Assembly: GCA_020631215.1 (NCBI GenBank)
Contig: JAHDHS010000021.1
Location: 1 to 37,336, forward strand
DNA: 37,336 nucleotides
Origin: Hellea sp.
GTDB taxonomy: Bacteria > Pseudomonadota > Alphaproteobacteria > Caulobacterales > Maricaulaceae
Direction of reading: 5' to 3'
Below, piece by piece: positions 26,441 through 34,215 of the stretch (within the stretch, counting starts at the first letter, position 1; the number at the start of each line of letters is the position of its first letter). The notes beneath the pieces were generated by a model. The model worked only from the letters and a program-made list of their open reading frames with translations, was not told where the DNA came from and ran no database searches. Position numbers and translations under genes: made by a program.

Positions 26441-26842
26441 TTAGCAGTCTGTCGACGCCTCGACTACTGCAAAAGCCGTCGCATAAGGATAATCATCAGA
26501 GAGCGACAAATGTATCTTCGCCGAGCAACGATTGGGCGTTATGGCTTGCAATCGCACCTCCGCCGTACCGGTAATTATAACGGTTGGACGACCGGATGGA
26601 TCATTTTTGACGGAAACATCTCTCCAGCCCAGCGCGCCGGATGTATCTGTCGCCAAAGCCTTGGCGACCGCTTCTTTGGCGGCGAAACGTTTGGCATAGG
26701 ACATGGCCGGACGGGCTTTGCCGTCACAATAGGCCTGCTCTTCCTTGGTGAAGGTCTTGTCCTTGAAACGCTGTCCGAATTTTTCCAGCTGTTCTTCAAT
26801 TCGCCGAATGTCGCAAATATCCGTGCCAACCCCGATGATCAT
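26441..26842 (-). CDS. acpS: Holo-[acyl-carrier-protein] synthase
   Basis: Transfers 4'-phosphopantetheine from CoA to apo-ACP, turning on fatty acid synthesis. 133 residues, the usual size. Metal ligands are Asp8 in GVGTDICDIRRIE and Glu57 in KRFAAKEAVAKAL. The C-terminal LSLSDDYPYATAFAVVE strand pattern is typical of AcpS. Eight bases after pdxJ and eight before lepB. Confidence 0.95.
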   Translation of the reverse strand: MIIGVGTDICDIRRIEEQLEKFGQRFKDKTFTKEEQAYCDGKARPAMSYAKRFAAKEAVAKALATDTSGALGWRDVSVKNDPSGRPTVIITGTAEVRLQAITPNRCSAKIHLSLSDDYPYATAFAVVEASTDC

Positions 26843-26850
26843 AATTCCCC

Positions 26851-27609
26851 CTAGCCGTAACGTGCTTTGGTCATGAGTGACCGCATTTGATTAATCGCTG
26901 GCTCTAGCCCGAGAAACACGGACTCGCCAATTAAAAAATGCCCGATATTGAGCTCCATCGCTTCTGGTATGGCCGCAATGGGCGTGACATTGTCAAAGGT
27001 CAGGCCGTGCCCGAAATGCACCTCCAGCCCCGCCGCTTTGGCTTGTTTCGCGCCAGCGCGCAGCGCCTCGAGGATTTCACCGGCTTTCTTTTGATCGCCC
27101 TCATCCAGCGCATGGGCATAGGCCCCAGTGTGAAACTCAACCACTTCCGCTCCGGCATGGGCCGCAGCGTCGATCTGTGCGCTGACCGCTTCGATGAACA
27201 AGGACACGCGGGAACCATTCTCTTTCAGCGCCCGCACTATCGGCGCAATGTGATTATGCCCGCCAACCACATCCAGACCGCCCTCAGTCGTACGCTCCTC
27301 GCGGCGTTCCGGCACAATACAAACAGCGCGGGGTTTTAAATCGAGCGCGATTTTTTCCATTTCCGATGTCGCTGCCATTTCCATATTTAAGGGCACGTTT
27401 TCACTGCTGCATAAGGCTTGCAGGCGCTGCATATCGTCATCACGGATATGACGACGATCTTCGCGAAGGTGGGCGGTGATACCATCGGCACCGGCCTGAA
27501 TTGCCGCCCAAGCCCCGGCGACAGGGTCAGGATGATCCCCGCCCCGCGCATTTCGGATTGTCGCTATGTGGTCAATATTGACCCCTAATCTGGGCAGTGG
27601 TTTTCTCAT
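26851..27609 (-). CDS. pdxJ: Pyridoxine 5'-phosphate synthase
   Basis: Condenses 1-deoxyxylulose 5-phosphate with 3-amino-2-oxopropyl phosphate to pyridoxine 5'-phosphate, the last ring-forming step of DXP-dependent vitamin B6 synthesis. 252 residues in a TIM barrel. N-terminal LGVNIDHIATIRNARGG (8-24), the HLREDRRHI loop (46-54) and the VEFHTGAYA and VHFGHGLTFDNV phosphate-binding region are all present. Ten bases after pyrE and 8 before acpS. Confidence 0.96.
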   Translation of the reverse strand: MRKPLPRLGVNIDHIATIRNARGGDHPDPVAGAWAAIQAGADGITAHLREDRRHIRDDDMQRLQALCSSENVPLNMEMAATSEMEKIALDLKPRAVCIVPERREERTTEGGLDVVGGHNHIAPIVRALKENGSRVSLFIEAVSAQIDAAAHAGAEVVEFHTGAYAHALDEGDQKKAGEILEALRAGAKQAKAAGLEVHFGHGLTFDNVTPIAAIPEAMELNIGHFLIGESVFLGLEPAINQMRSLMTKARYG

Positions 27610-27619
27610 GCCATTGGAC

Positions 27620-28207
27620 TCATTTGGTCAGTCCGCGGCTGCCGGGCTTCACGGCAGGCATCGCCGCCAGTTCTGCCGGTAAATCATCCGGGTCATAGTC
27701 CGGGAATTTACGCGATGCCAAAGAGATAAGCGGCACACCAATATCCGCCGCGCCATTAGAGCGGTCAAACAAACAAGCTCCTGCTATCACTGTCGCGCCC
27801 GTCTTGTTCATAGACTCAATACATTCCCGCGAGGACAGGCCTGTTGTCACAATGTCTTCGACCATCAAGACCTTTTGGCCGGGCTGCAATGCAAAGCCCC
27901 GGCGCAAGCGAAACTCACCCTCTTCGCGCTCGACAAATATTGATTCAAGGCCCATATGCCGGGCGGTTTCATAACCCGGGATGACACCGCCCATAGCGGG
28001 CGCGACAATGATATCAGGCATGACATCCAACTCTTGCTGAACCTTTTCGGCCAAGGCTTTGCAGAGCTTTTCTGTCAGCACAGGATTTTTGAAAATCAGT
28101 GCTTTTTGCAAAAACACCGGACTGCGGCGACCGGAGGACAGGATAAAATGCCCCTCAAGCAGAGCGCCAGCTTCGCGGAATACGTCTAAAACGTCATCAG
28201 TGTTCAT
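27620..28207 (-). CDS. pyrE: Orotate phosphoribosyltransferase
   Basis: Makes orotidine 5'-monophosphate from orotate and PRPP in de novo pyrimidine synthesis. With ATG 28207 (AGGA ribosome site just upstream) it has 195 residues. The PRPP-binding motif [11 protein letters not shown] is near 112-122, [13 protein letters not shown] is the N-terminal substrate loop, and [13 protein letters not shown] the catalytic flexible loop region. The longer frame from 28324 would overlap the 3' end of rsh and has no family match. It lies 7 bases after the rsh stop. Confidence 0.94.
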   Translation of the reverse strand: MNTDDVLDVFREAGALLEGHFILSSGRRSPVFLQKALIFKNPVLTEKLCKALAEKVQQELDVMPDIIVAPAMGGVIPGYETARHMGLESIFVEREEGEFRLRRGFALQPGQKVLMVEDIVTTGLSSRECIESMNKTGATVIAGACLFDRSNGAADIGVPLISLASRKFPDYDPDDLPAELAAMPAVKPGSRGLTK

Positions 28208-28214
28208 GGGATTC

Positions 28215-30452
28215 CTATTCTTCTGTCTCATTGAGCGCGCGGCTACGGTCTGTCGCCACGACATAAGGGCTTGTTCGAAGCGCCGCAATAATTTGTACCA
28301 AATGGCGATTATCTCGCACTTCAATGTCCAGCACCATATCGAAGAAAGCCGGGCTGCGTAGCAGCGTTTTAATATTCGTCAGATTACCGCCGGACTCGCC
28401 TATTATTTTGGTGACATCGGCCAGAGCGCCCGGAACATGCTCGACCGTGGCCGTGACACGGCCCGTCGAGGCGGTTTGTTCTGCCGCCCTTCGCCATCCT
28501 AAATCCAGCCACATTTCCTGTTGCGCTTCATGTTTAGAAAGCTCTTCACAGTCAATCGTGTGAATTTCAATGCCGCGCCCCGGTGACTGCATGCCAATAA
28601 TCCGGTCGCCCGGGATGGGTGAACAACAGGGCGATAAATGCAGGCTGACCCCTTTGGTCAAGCCTTCACCATGCACATAGAGAGACGCCGTTTTGTCCTC
28701 GATCAGGTCACGATGGACAAATCCCAATCCATCCGGCCCTTCACCCCGACCTGGAAAGACCGCGTTCATGAAATTTTTCATCGACAATTCACCGCGGCCC
28801 AGAGCCTCATAGATATCGTCAACGGTCATATAGTTCAGGCGCTTGAGCGTATCCGTGAGCGCAGCTTCGGAGTAGGATTTTTCTTCGCGTGCAAAGGCAT
28901 GCTCTGCCAAGGTTTGTCCAATCCGGCGAAATTCTTCCGCCTGACCCGTCCTTGTCAGGCGGCGCAGCGCCGAACGCGCTTTGCCAGTCACGACCATATT
29001 TTCCCAGCCCTCTTGAGGCTCGGCAGTCCCGCCCCTAATGATCTTGACAACATCGCCATTTGCAAGGCGGGTGCGCAGCGGAACTTCGCGGCCATTTACA
29101 ATCGAGCCGATACAAGTATCGCCGACTTTAGTATGAACCGCATAGGCAAAATCAATTGGCGTGGCCCCGCGCGGCAAGGCAATTAAATCACCCTTGGGCG
29201 TGAAAGTGAAAACCTGATCAGCGAACATTTCCAGCTTGGCATGTTCCAGAAACTCATCGGCATCACCGCTTTGTTCCATCATCTCAACCAAAGGCCGGAT
29301 ACGCCGCAGCGGATCGCCACCGCTATCTTTGGCCTTTTGCGGGTCATAAGCGTAAGAACTGTCCTTATAGGCCCAATGCGCTGCGACCCCGCGCTGCGCC
29401 ACATCTTCCATCCGCTCCGTGCGGATTTGAATTTCGACGCGGCGATTATCCGGCATACGAATGGTGGTGTGCAGGGATTGATAACCATTGGGTTTCGGCA
29501 CAGAGATGAAATCCCGAAACCGCGCCGGAACCGCGCGGTAAGTTTCATGCAATATGCCTAGAATGGTGTAACAGTCCCGATCCTGCTCGACGATAATTCG
29601 GAAAGCATAGAGATCGGCGACGTCATCAAAGCTGATATTCTGTTTTTGCAATTTGCGCCAAATCGCATAGGCCCGCTTTTCACGGCCATATAATCTGGCC
29701 TGCACGTCTTCCGTGTCTAGGGTTGTTCGTAAAGCCGTGGAAACTTCTGAGATCGCTGCGCCCTGCTCTGTGCGCCATGCCTCCAGCCGGTGGGTGATAC
29801 TTTCATAGGCGGACGGGTTTAAGTGTCGGAAGCTAAGATCTTCGAGCTCCGAGCATATTTTATCTACGCCGATACGCCGGGCCAATGGCGCGTAAATTTC
29901 CATCGTTTCGCGCGATATCCGCTCCCGCGAGCTTTGCTTCGGGTGGTACCCCAATGTGCGCATATTGTGCAGGCGATCACAGAGCTTCACCAACAGAACC
30001 CGAACATCCTTGCTCATGGCCAGAACAAATTTCTGGAAATTCTCCGCCTGCGCCCGTTCTTTGGATGCGTTGGGGTTGGACAGCTCAACCTGACCCAGCT
30101 TGGTTACGCCATTGACCAGCTCGGCAATTTCCGGCGTAAATTCCTCGGCCAATTCGTCATAGGTCGTGTCGGTATCTTCAAGCACATCATGCAGCAGCGC
30201 CGTGCAAATACTCGCCACATCCAGATGCAAACTGGCCAGAATTCCCGCCACCTCGACTGTATGTGTATAGTAAGGCTCACCTGAATGACGTGTCTGATCG
30301 GCATGGGCCTTGATCGAGAAGTCATAGGCCTTTGCCAGAAGCTCCGCACTTGCGGACGGGTCATAAGCCCGCACGCGGTCAATCAGGTCTTGCTGACTTA
30401 AAAAAGTCGGGCCCAATGCCTCATCGGCTTTGATATCCGCAAGCTTGTTCAC
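28215..30452 (-). CDS. rsh: Bifunctional (p)ppGpp synthetase/hydrolase (RelA/SpoT homologue)
   Basis: Controls the stringent-response alarmone (p)ppGpp. 745 residues in full RSH order: HD hydrolase domain (about 40-190, with intact ALLHDVLED, His88/Asp89), synthetase domain (about 245-360, [10 protein letters not shown] and [12 protein letters not shown]), TGS (about 400-460, VFTPKG-like [13 protein letters not shown]), and C-terminal ACT (about 665-740). Both catalytic halves look intact, so one protein probably does both jobs, as is usual in Alphaproteobacteria. The start is GTG at 30452, without a ribosome site, and a promoter-like pair of boxes ends 6 bases upstream. Leads the operon running to recO. 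Confidence 0.94.
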   Translation of the reverse strand: MNKLADIKADEALGPTFLSQQDLIDRVRAYDPSASAELLAKAYDFSIKAHADQTRHSGEPYYTHTVEVAGILASLHLDVASICTALLHDVLEDTDTTYDELAEEFTPEIAELVNGVTKLGQVELSNPNASKERAQAENFQKFVLAMSKDVRVLLVKLCDRLHNMRTLGYHPKQSSRERISRETMEIYAPLARRIGVDKICSELEDLSFRHLNPSAYESITHRLEAWRTEQGAAISEVSTALRTTLDTEDVQARLYGREKRAYAIWRKLQKQNISFDDVADLYAFRIIVEQDRDCYTILGILHETYRAVPARFRDFISVPKPNGYQSLHTTIRMPDNRRVEIQIRTERMEDVAQRGVAAHWAYKDSSYAYDPQKAKDSGGDPLRRIRPLVEMMEQSGDADEFLEHAKLEMFADQVFTFTPKGDLIALPRGATPIDFAYAVHTKVGDTCIGSIVNGREVPLRTRLANGDVVKIIRGGTAEPQEGWENMVVTGKARSALRRLTRTGQAEEFRRIGQTLAEHAFAREEKSYSEAALTDTLKRLNYMTVDDIYEALGRGELSMKNFMNAVFPGRGEGPDGLGFVHRDLIEDKTASLYVHGEGLTKGVSLHLSPCCSPIPGDRIIGMQSPGRGIEIHTIDCEELSKHEAQQEMWLDLGWRRAAEQTASTGRVTATVEHVPGALADVTKIIGESGGNLTNIKTLLRSPAFFDMVLDIEVRDNRHLVQIIAALRTSPYVVATDRSRALNETEE

Positions 30453-30458
30453 AGATCG

Positions 30459-30487
30459 GGTATAGGCCTGCTTATGCGGCGGGGCAA
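30459..30487 (-). promoter_or_regulatory. Candidate rsh promoter giving a leaderless transcript
   Basis: Minus-strand TTGCCC (30482-30487) and TATACC (30459-30464) with exactly 17 bases between; both match consensus at four of six. Only six bases separate the -10 box from the rsh GTG, so the expected start point falls on the start codon. Confidence 0.45.
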
Positions 30488-30511
30488 TTCTTTAGGTTCA
30501 TATCGCCCAAT

Positions 30512-30536
30512 AAAAAAGCCACCTTAGAGGTGGCTT
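30512..30536 (-). terminator. Rho-independent terminator after rpoZ
   Basis: A perfect 9-bp stem AAGCCACCT/AGGTGGCTT (30516-30524 with 30528-30536) with a 3-base loop, followed on the minus strand by a run of six T (30512-30517). It lies 23 bases past the rpoZ stop codon and before the rsh promoter, so it should end the rpoZ transcript. Confidence 0.85.
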
Positions 30537-30558
30537 AAATCGTGATATGCTGGCCAGC

Positions 30559-30933
30559 TTAGAAGCGGCTTGAGCTGTCATTGTCGCGGTCACCTTGCAG
30601 AGCGCGCAGAACATCAGCTTCGGACATTTCGGATTGCTTGGCTTCGCCATGCTCCAGAGCCAAGACCGGTTCCAGCTCTTCTGGCTCGTCCGGCATGTCA
30701 TCATCAAAGATAACGCGCTGCAAGCTAACAACGAGGCTTTCACGCAGATCATCAAGCTCTATTGTGTCTTCGGCGATCTCGCGCAAGGACACGACTGGTG
30801 TCTTGTCATTATCGCGATCAACCGTCAGCTCTGATCCGGCAGCAATGTTACGGGAACGGTGCGACGCCAGTAAAACGAGGTCAAACCGGTTTGGAACTTT
30901 TTCAACGCAATCTTCAACGGTAACGCGGGCCAT
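30559..30933 (-). CDS. rpoZ: DNA-directed RNA polymerase omega subunit
   Basis: The small RNA polymerase subunit that helps assemble and stabilise beta'. 124 residues, starting [20 protein letters not shown] with the [10 protein letters not shown] segment (27-36) typical of omega. The C-terminal half is acidic ([13 protein letters not shown]), as in other alphaproteobacterial omegas. It has its own candidate promoter upstream and a strong terminator downstream, so it appears to be a single-gene unit next to rsh. Omega forms part of the ppGpp site on RNA polymerase in E. coli, which makes the rpoZ-rsh adjacency meaningful. Confidence 0.95.
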   Translation of the reverse strand: MARVTVEDCVEKVPNRFDLVLLASHRSRNIAAGSELTVDRDNDKTPVVSLREIAEDTIELDDLRESLVVSLQRVIFDDDMPDEPEELEPVLALEHGEAKQSEMSEADVLRALQGDRDNDSSSRF

Positions 30934-30971
30934 GGGGCACTCCGATAACTGAAATGGAAATCAAGGCGCAG

Positions 30972-31000
30972 CCTATAAGGGGATTTTACCCAGGATGCAA
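30972..31000 (-). promoter_or_regulatory. Candidate rpoZ promoter
   Basis: Minus-strand TTGCAT (30995-31000) and TATAGG (30972-30977) are separated by 17 bases, with a GGAG ribosome site between the expected start point and the rpoZ ATG. It lies in the 85-base gap between folK and rpoZ, so rpoZ need not depend on folK transcription. Confidence 0.45.
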
Positions 31001-31018
31001 CAGGGTTATCACACTGTT

Positions 31019-31513
31019 TTACGGCCTTACGCGCGAGAGCGCCATCACATCAGACAGCTGTAATCTTGATAGGTGCTGCATAGCGGTCATATCGTGCACT
31101 TGGTCCGTCCAATCGGGCGCAATCTCATACAGCGGGAGCAGAACAAAGGCCCGCTGCAACATACGCGGATGGGGCAAAGTTAGGTGTTCTGATGCTTTGG
31201 ATTGGCGGCCCCAGACCAAAAGGTCCAAATCCAGTGTTCGCGGGGCATTTTTGACAGATCTGACACGGCCCAACTGCGTTTCGACCTCCAGCAGCCGGGA
31301 CATCAATGCCTGCGGCGTCCCTACAAATGTGATTTCAGCCACAGCATTGAGATAATCCGGAGCCTCGCTGCCCGGCGGCCAAGCGGGGGACTGCCAAAGA
31401 CTGGACATTTTAACCAAGTGAACGCCGTGACCTTCAAGCAAGGTCACAGCTTGATCAAAGGTTGATTTGGGATTGGACAGATTGGCCCCGAAGGCGATAA
31501 AGATTGGCGGCAT
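31019..31513 (-). CDS. folK: 2-amino-4-hydroxy-6-hydroxymethyldihydropteridine diphosphokinase
   Basis: Transfers pyrophosphate from ATP to the pterin alcohol in folate synthesis. 164 residues, single-domain HPPK. IAFGANLSNP (6-15) is the N-terminal motif, YLNAVAEI the pterin-binding strand, and APRTLDLDLLVWG (90-102) carries the two catalytic aspartates (95, 97). LPHPRMLQRAFVLLPL follows. Divergent from the NYN gene over only 33 bases. Confidence 0.95.
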   Translation of the reverse strand: MPPIFIAFGANLSNPKSTFDQAVTLLEGHGVHLVKMSSLWQSPAWPPGSEAPDYLNAVAEITFVGTPQALMSRLLEVETQLGRVRSVKNAPRTLDLDLLVWGRQSKASEHLTLPHPRMLQRAFVLLPLYEIAPDWTDQVHDMTAMQHLSRLQLSDVMALSRVRP

Positions 31514-31546
31514 ATTTTAAATCATATTTTCACATGGACGCCCATA

Positions 31547-32107
31547 ATGGCCTTTTACCCTGACGAACGCATAGCGATATTTATCGATGGTGCCAATCTA
31601 TATTCCACGCTCAAACAATTGGATTTCGATATAGATTACAAGAAGATGCTGATGTTTTTTAAAGACAAGAGCCGCCTTATCAGAGCCAATTACTATACCG
31701 CCATTCGCGAAGATGATGATTACTCCCCTATCAAACCCTTGATGGATTGGCTCGACTATAACGGCTTTCATGTGATTACCAAGCCCACGAAAAATTACAC
31801 AGATCGTGATGGCCGCAGCCGGATCAAAGGCAATATGGATGTCGAAATCGTTGTCGACATGATCGAGCTGGCTCCGCATGTCGACCATATTGTTTTGGCC
31901 AGCGGTGACGGTGATTTTGCTGCGGCCGTTCATGCCGTTCAAAAACACGGAACGCGCGTGACAGTCCTGTCTTCCATGGCCACACGTCCCAGCATGTTAT
32001 CAGACGATCTTCGCCGAGCGGCCAATGACTGTATGGAATTGGATGATATGGGCGATCTGATTGGGCGGCCCAGGCGCGAATATACAGATTATGAGGATGA
32101 CGCATGA
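31547..32107 (+). CDS. NYN domain (LabA/DUF88-like) putative ribonuclease
   Basis: A 186-residue NYN-domain protein, a PIN-like fold predicted to cleave RNA. Conserved acidic residues are visible in IAIFIDGANLY (9-19), KGNMDVEIVVDMIEL (about 94-108) and LASGDGDFAAAV (about 116-127), which together form the expected metal site. The C-terminal tail is acidic (YTDYEDDA). A GGACG ribosome site precedes the ATG. This gene is a regular neighbour of folK and smpB in Alphaproteobacteria, but its RNA target is not known. Its stop overlaps the start of the uracil-DNA glycosylase gene (ATGA). Confidence 0.88.
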   Translation: MAFYPDERIAIFIDGANLYSTLKQLDFDIDYKKMLMFFKDKSRLIRANYYTAIREDDDYSPIKPLMDWLDYNGFHVITKPTKNYTDRDGRSRIKGNMDVEIVVDMIELAPHVDHIVLASGDGDFAAAVHAVQKHGTRVTVLSSMATRPSMLSDDLRRAANDCMELDDMGDLIGRPRREYTDYEDDA

Positions 32108-32742
32108 GTTACCCCTTTGACGCGCCTTATGATTGTGACCGTTGCCCAAGGCTTCGCAGCTTTCTGGAAGAGAAGAAACTCGAACTGCCGGAATATTATA
32201 ATGGCCCCGTGCCCAGCTTTGGGGACTCAGACCCGCAGCTTTTAGTCGTGGGGTTAGCGCCCGGTCTTCATGGCGCGAACCAAACCGGACGCCCCTTTAC
32301 CGGTGATTGGGCGGGAGATCTGCTCTACGCAGCGCTGGCTGAGTATGGCTTTTCCAATGATAAATATGACAAACATGCAAAGGACGGGCTGAAACTGCAC
32401 GGTGCGATGATTACCAATGCCGTGCGCTGCGTACCGCCGCAAAACAAACCTGTCGGAGCCGAATGCAATAATTGCCGCCCTTTCCTGACAGATCAAATCG
32501 AGGCCCTGCCCTCCCTGAAGGTCATCATGACCTTAGGGAAAATCAGCCATGACAATACGGTGCGGGCCATGGGATTGCGCCTGAAAGACTACCCTTTCGG
32601 TCATCACAAGACCTATGATCTGCCTGACGGAAAAACCCTAATCAGCAGCTATCATTGCTCACGCTATAATACGAATACACGCCGCCTTACCGAAGAGATG
32701 TTTTATGAGGTGTTCGCAGATATTCGCGAAAGGCTCGGCTAA
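32104..32742 (+). CDS. Uracil-DNA glycosylase, family 5 (UDGb-like), Fe-S cluster type
   Basis: Removes uracil, and in family 5 often other deaminated bases, from DNA to start base excision repair. 212 residues. Motif [19 protein letters not shown] (51-68) has the HGAN form of family 5 rather than the GE form of family 4. The C-terminal motif [15 protein letters not shown] (182-196) carries His184; the common form has Pro where this has Cys185. Cysteines at 11, 14, 109 and 121 or 124 fit a 4Fe-4S cluster. It overlaps the NYN gene by 4 bases and the convergent smpB by 4 bases. Family 4 is the main alternative. Confidence 0.88.
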   Translation: MSYPFDAPYDCDRCPRLRSFLEEKKLELPEYYNGPVPSFGDSDPQLLVVGLAPGLHGANQTGRPFTGDWAGDLLYAALAEYGFSNDKYDKHAKDGLKLHGAMITNAVRCVPPQNKPVGAECNNCRPFLTDQIEALPSLKVIMTLGKISHDNTVRAMGLRLKDYPFGHHKTYDLPDGKTLISSYHCSRYNTNTRRLTEEMFYEVFADIRERLG

Positions 32743-33215
32743 CCCTTCTCTCTCAACAGCCGCGCTTTTTGTTTATTCCAGTCGCGTTTTTTAACTGTAT
32801 CGCGTTTATCCCGCTGATCTTTACCCGTCGCAGCACCGATTAAGAGTTTCACCTTGCCGCGATCATTAAAATAGAGCTTTAACGCGACGATAGTCCGGCC
32901 CTTACGCTGCGTCTCCCCGATCAGTTTGTTGATTTCCCGCCGCTTTAGCAAAAGCCGTCTTGGCCGGGTGGGTTGGTGATTGAACTGCGCGGCCGGGGCA
33001 TAGATCGGGATATTGGCATTGACCAGCACGGCATCCGTGCCTTCAATGGCGACATAGCTTTCAGCGATATTAGCCTTGCCCTGACGCAGAGCCTTCACCT
33101 CCGTTCCCAGCAAAGAAACGCCCGCCTCGAATGTTTCCTCGACCGCATAGTCAAACCGCGCGCGTCGGTTTTCAGCGATCAAAGATTTCGGCTCCTTGAT
33201 TTTCTTCTTGGTCAT
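32739..33215 (-). CDS. smpB: SsrA-binding protein SmpB
   Basis: Partner of tmRNA in trans-translation, rescuing stalled ribosomes. 158 residues: N-terminal [42 protein letters not shown] (37-55), and the basic C-terminal tail [20 protein letters not shown] that reaches into the empty mRNA channel. Starts 3 bases after dapA, so its ribosome site lies in the end of dapA. The tmRNA gene itself is not in this window. Confidence 0.96.
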   Translation of the reverse strand: MTKKKIKEPKSLIAENRRARFDYAVEETFEAGVSLLGTEVKALRQGKANIAESYVAIEGTDAVLVNANIPIYAPAAQFNHQPTRPRRLLLKRREINKLIGETQRKGRTIVALKLYFNDRGKVKLLIGAATGKDQRDKRDTVKKRDWNKQKARLLREKG

Positions 33216-33218
33216 TAG

Positions 33219-34094
33219 CTAGAACTTAACGCCTGCCTGAGTCATAGCGGCTTTGACTTTGTCCTGAGTATCCGCCGTGCAAGGCGTTATCGGCAGGCGG
33301 ACATCCGGCGTGATTTTACCCAGCAGCGACAAGCCATATTTCGTCGGGCCCGGGCTGGGGCATAAAAATAAATCTTTGTGAAGCCGATCAAGCCTCATGT
33401 TCCACTCCCGCGCCGAATCCCAATCTTTCGCCATCATCGCATTATGAAAGGCGGCATATTCAGCCGGTGCAATATTCGACCCCACGGATATAGCGCCGCG
33501 CCCTCCGCTGACCGCATGGCCGAGGCAAGTCGGGTCATCCCCGGAGAGCTGTATGAAATCTTCGCCGCACCGCGCGGTCAAAGCTGCTACGCGCGAGACA
33601 TCACCCGTGGCGTCTTTACAGCCAATGACATTTGGCAATTTGGAGAGTCGTCCCATCGTATCATTATTGATATCAACAACACTCCGCCCTGGCACATTGT
33701 AAACAATGATAGGAATATCAACAGCTTCGCTGATCGCTTTGAAGTGTTGATAAATGCCTTCCTGGCTGGGTTTGTTGTAATAGGGCGTTACGACCATGGC
33801 GACATCCGCGCCCATTTCCTTGGCATGACGGGCATAACGGATTGAAACAACCGTCTCATTAGACCCCGCCCCGGCGATCACCGGCACCCGGCCAGCCGCA
33901 GCCTCAACGGTCAAGGCTATGACGCGTTTATGCTCTTCATCTGTCAAAGTCGGCGACGATCCGGTGGTGCCGCACGGTACGACGCCATGTATCCCGGATG
34001 TGATTTGCCAATCGACAAAATCCTGAAAAGCTTGCTCATCGACCTGCCCATTTTTAAAAGGCGTTATTAAAGCTGTTATCGACCCTTTTACCAT
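33219..34094 (-). CDS. dapA: 4-hydroxy-tetrahydrodipicolinate synthase
   Basis: Condenses pyruvate with aspartate semialdehyde at the branch point to lysine and diaminopimelate. 291 residues in a TIM barrel. Catalytic residues are Thr44 (CGTTGSS), Tyr132 (VYNVPGRS) and the Schiff-base Lys160 (IGCKDATG). Position 46 is Ser where most DapA sequences have GTTGE, a change near the active site of unknown effect. The gene shares an operon with smpB. Its substrate maker, asd, lies at the right edge of the window. Confidence 0.95.
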   Translation of the reverse strand: MVKGSITALITPFKNGQVDEQAFQDFVDWQITSGIHGVVPCGTTGSSPTLTDEEHKRVIALTVEAAAGRVPVIAGAGSNETVVSIRYARHAKEMGADVAMVVTPYYNKPSQEGIYQHFKAISEAVDIPIIVYNVPGRSVVDINNDTMGRLSKLPNVIGCKDATGDVSRVAALTARCGEDFIQLSGDDPTCLGHAVSGGRGAISVGSNIAPAEYAAFHNAMMAKDWDSAREWNMRLDRLHKDLFLCPSPGPTKYGLSLLGKITPDVRLPITPCTADTQDKVKAAMTQAGVKF

Positions 34095-34197
34095 TTTGGT
34101 CTTTCATGTAGCTAGTGAATCAAACGCGGGGGCGTTTCTGCGTAATTGCCTGCGTCATAGCCAAGTTTTACGGCTGGACGCAAGTGAGGGTTTAACA

Positions 34198-34215
34198 ATG
34201 AATTGGGACGAATAA
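34198..34215 (+). other. Possible five-codon leader ORF abutting the transglycosylase start
   Basis: ATG at 34198 opens a frame of five codons (Met-Asn-Trp-Asp-Glu) that stops with TAA at 34213-34215, directly before the ATG at 34216. A GTGAGGG ribosome-like site lies about 6 bases upstream. It could couple translation into the transglycosylase gene, or be chance. Confidence 0.2.

Noticed and set aside
28208-28324. Longer N-terminus of pyrE from 28324
   Set aside because: It would overlap the rsh 3' end; ATG 28207 has a good ribosome site and matches the family length.
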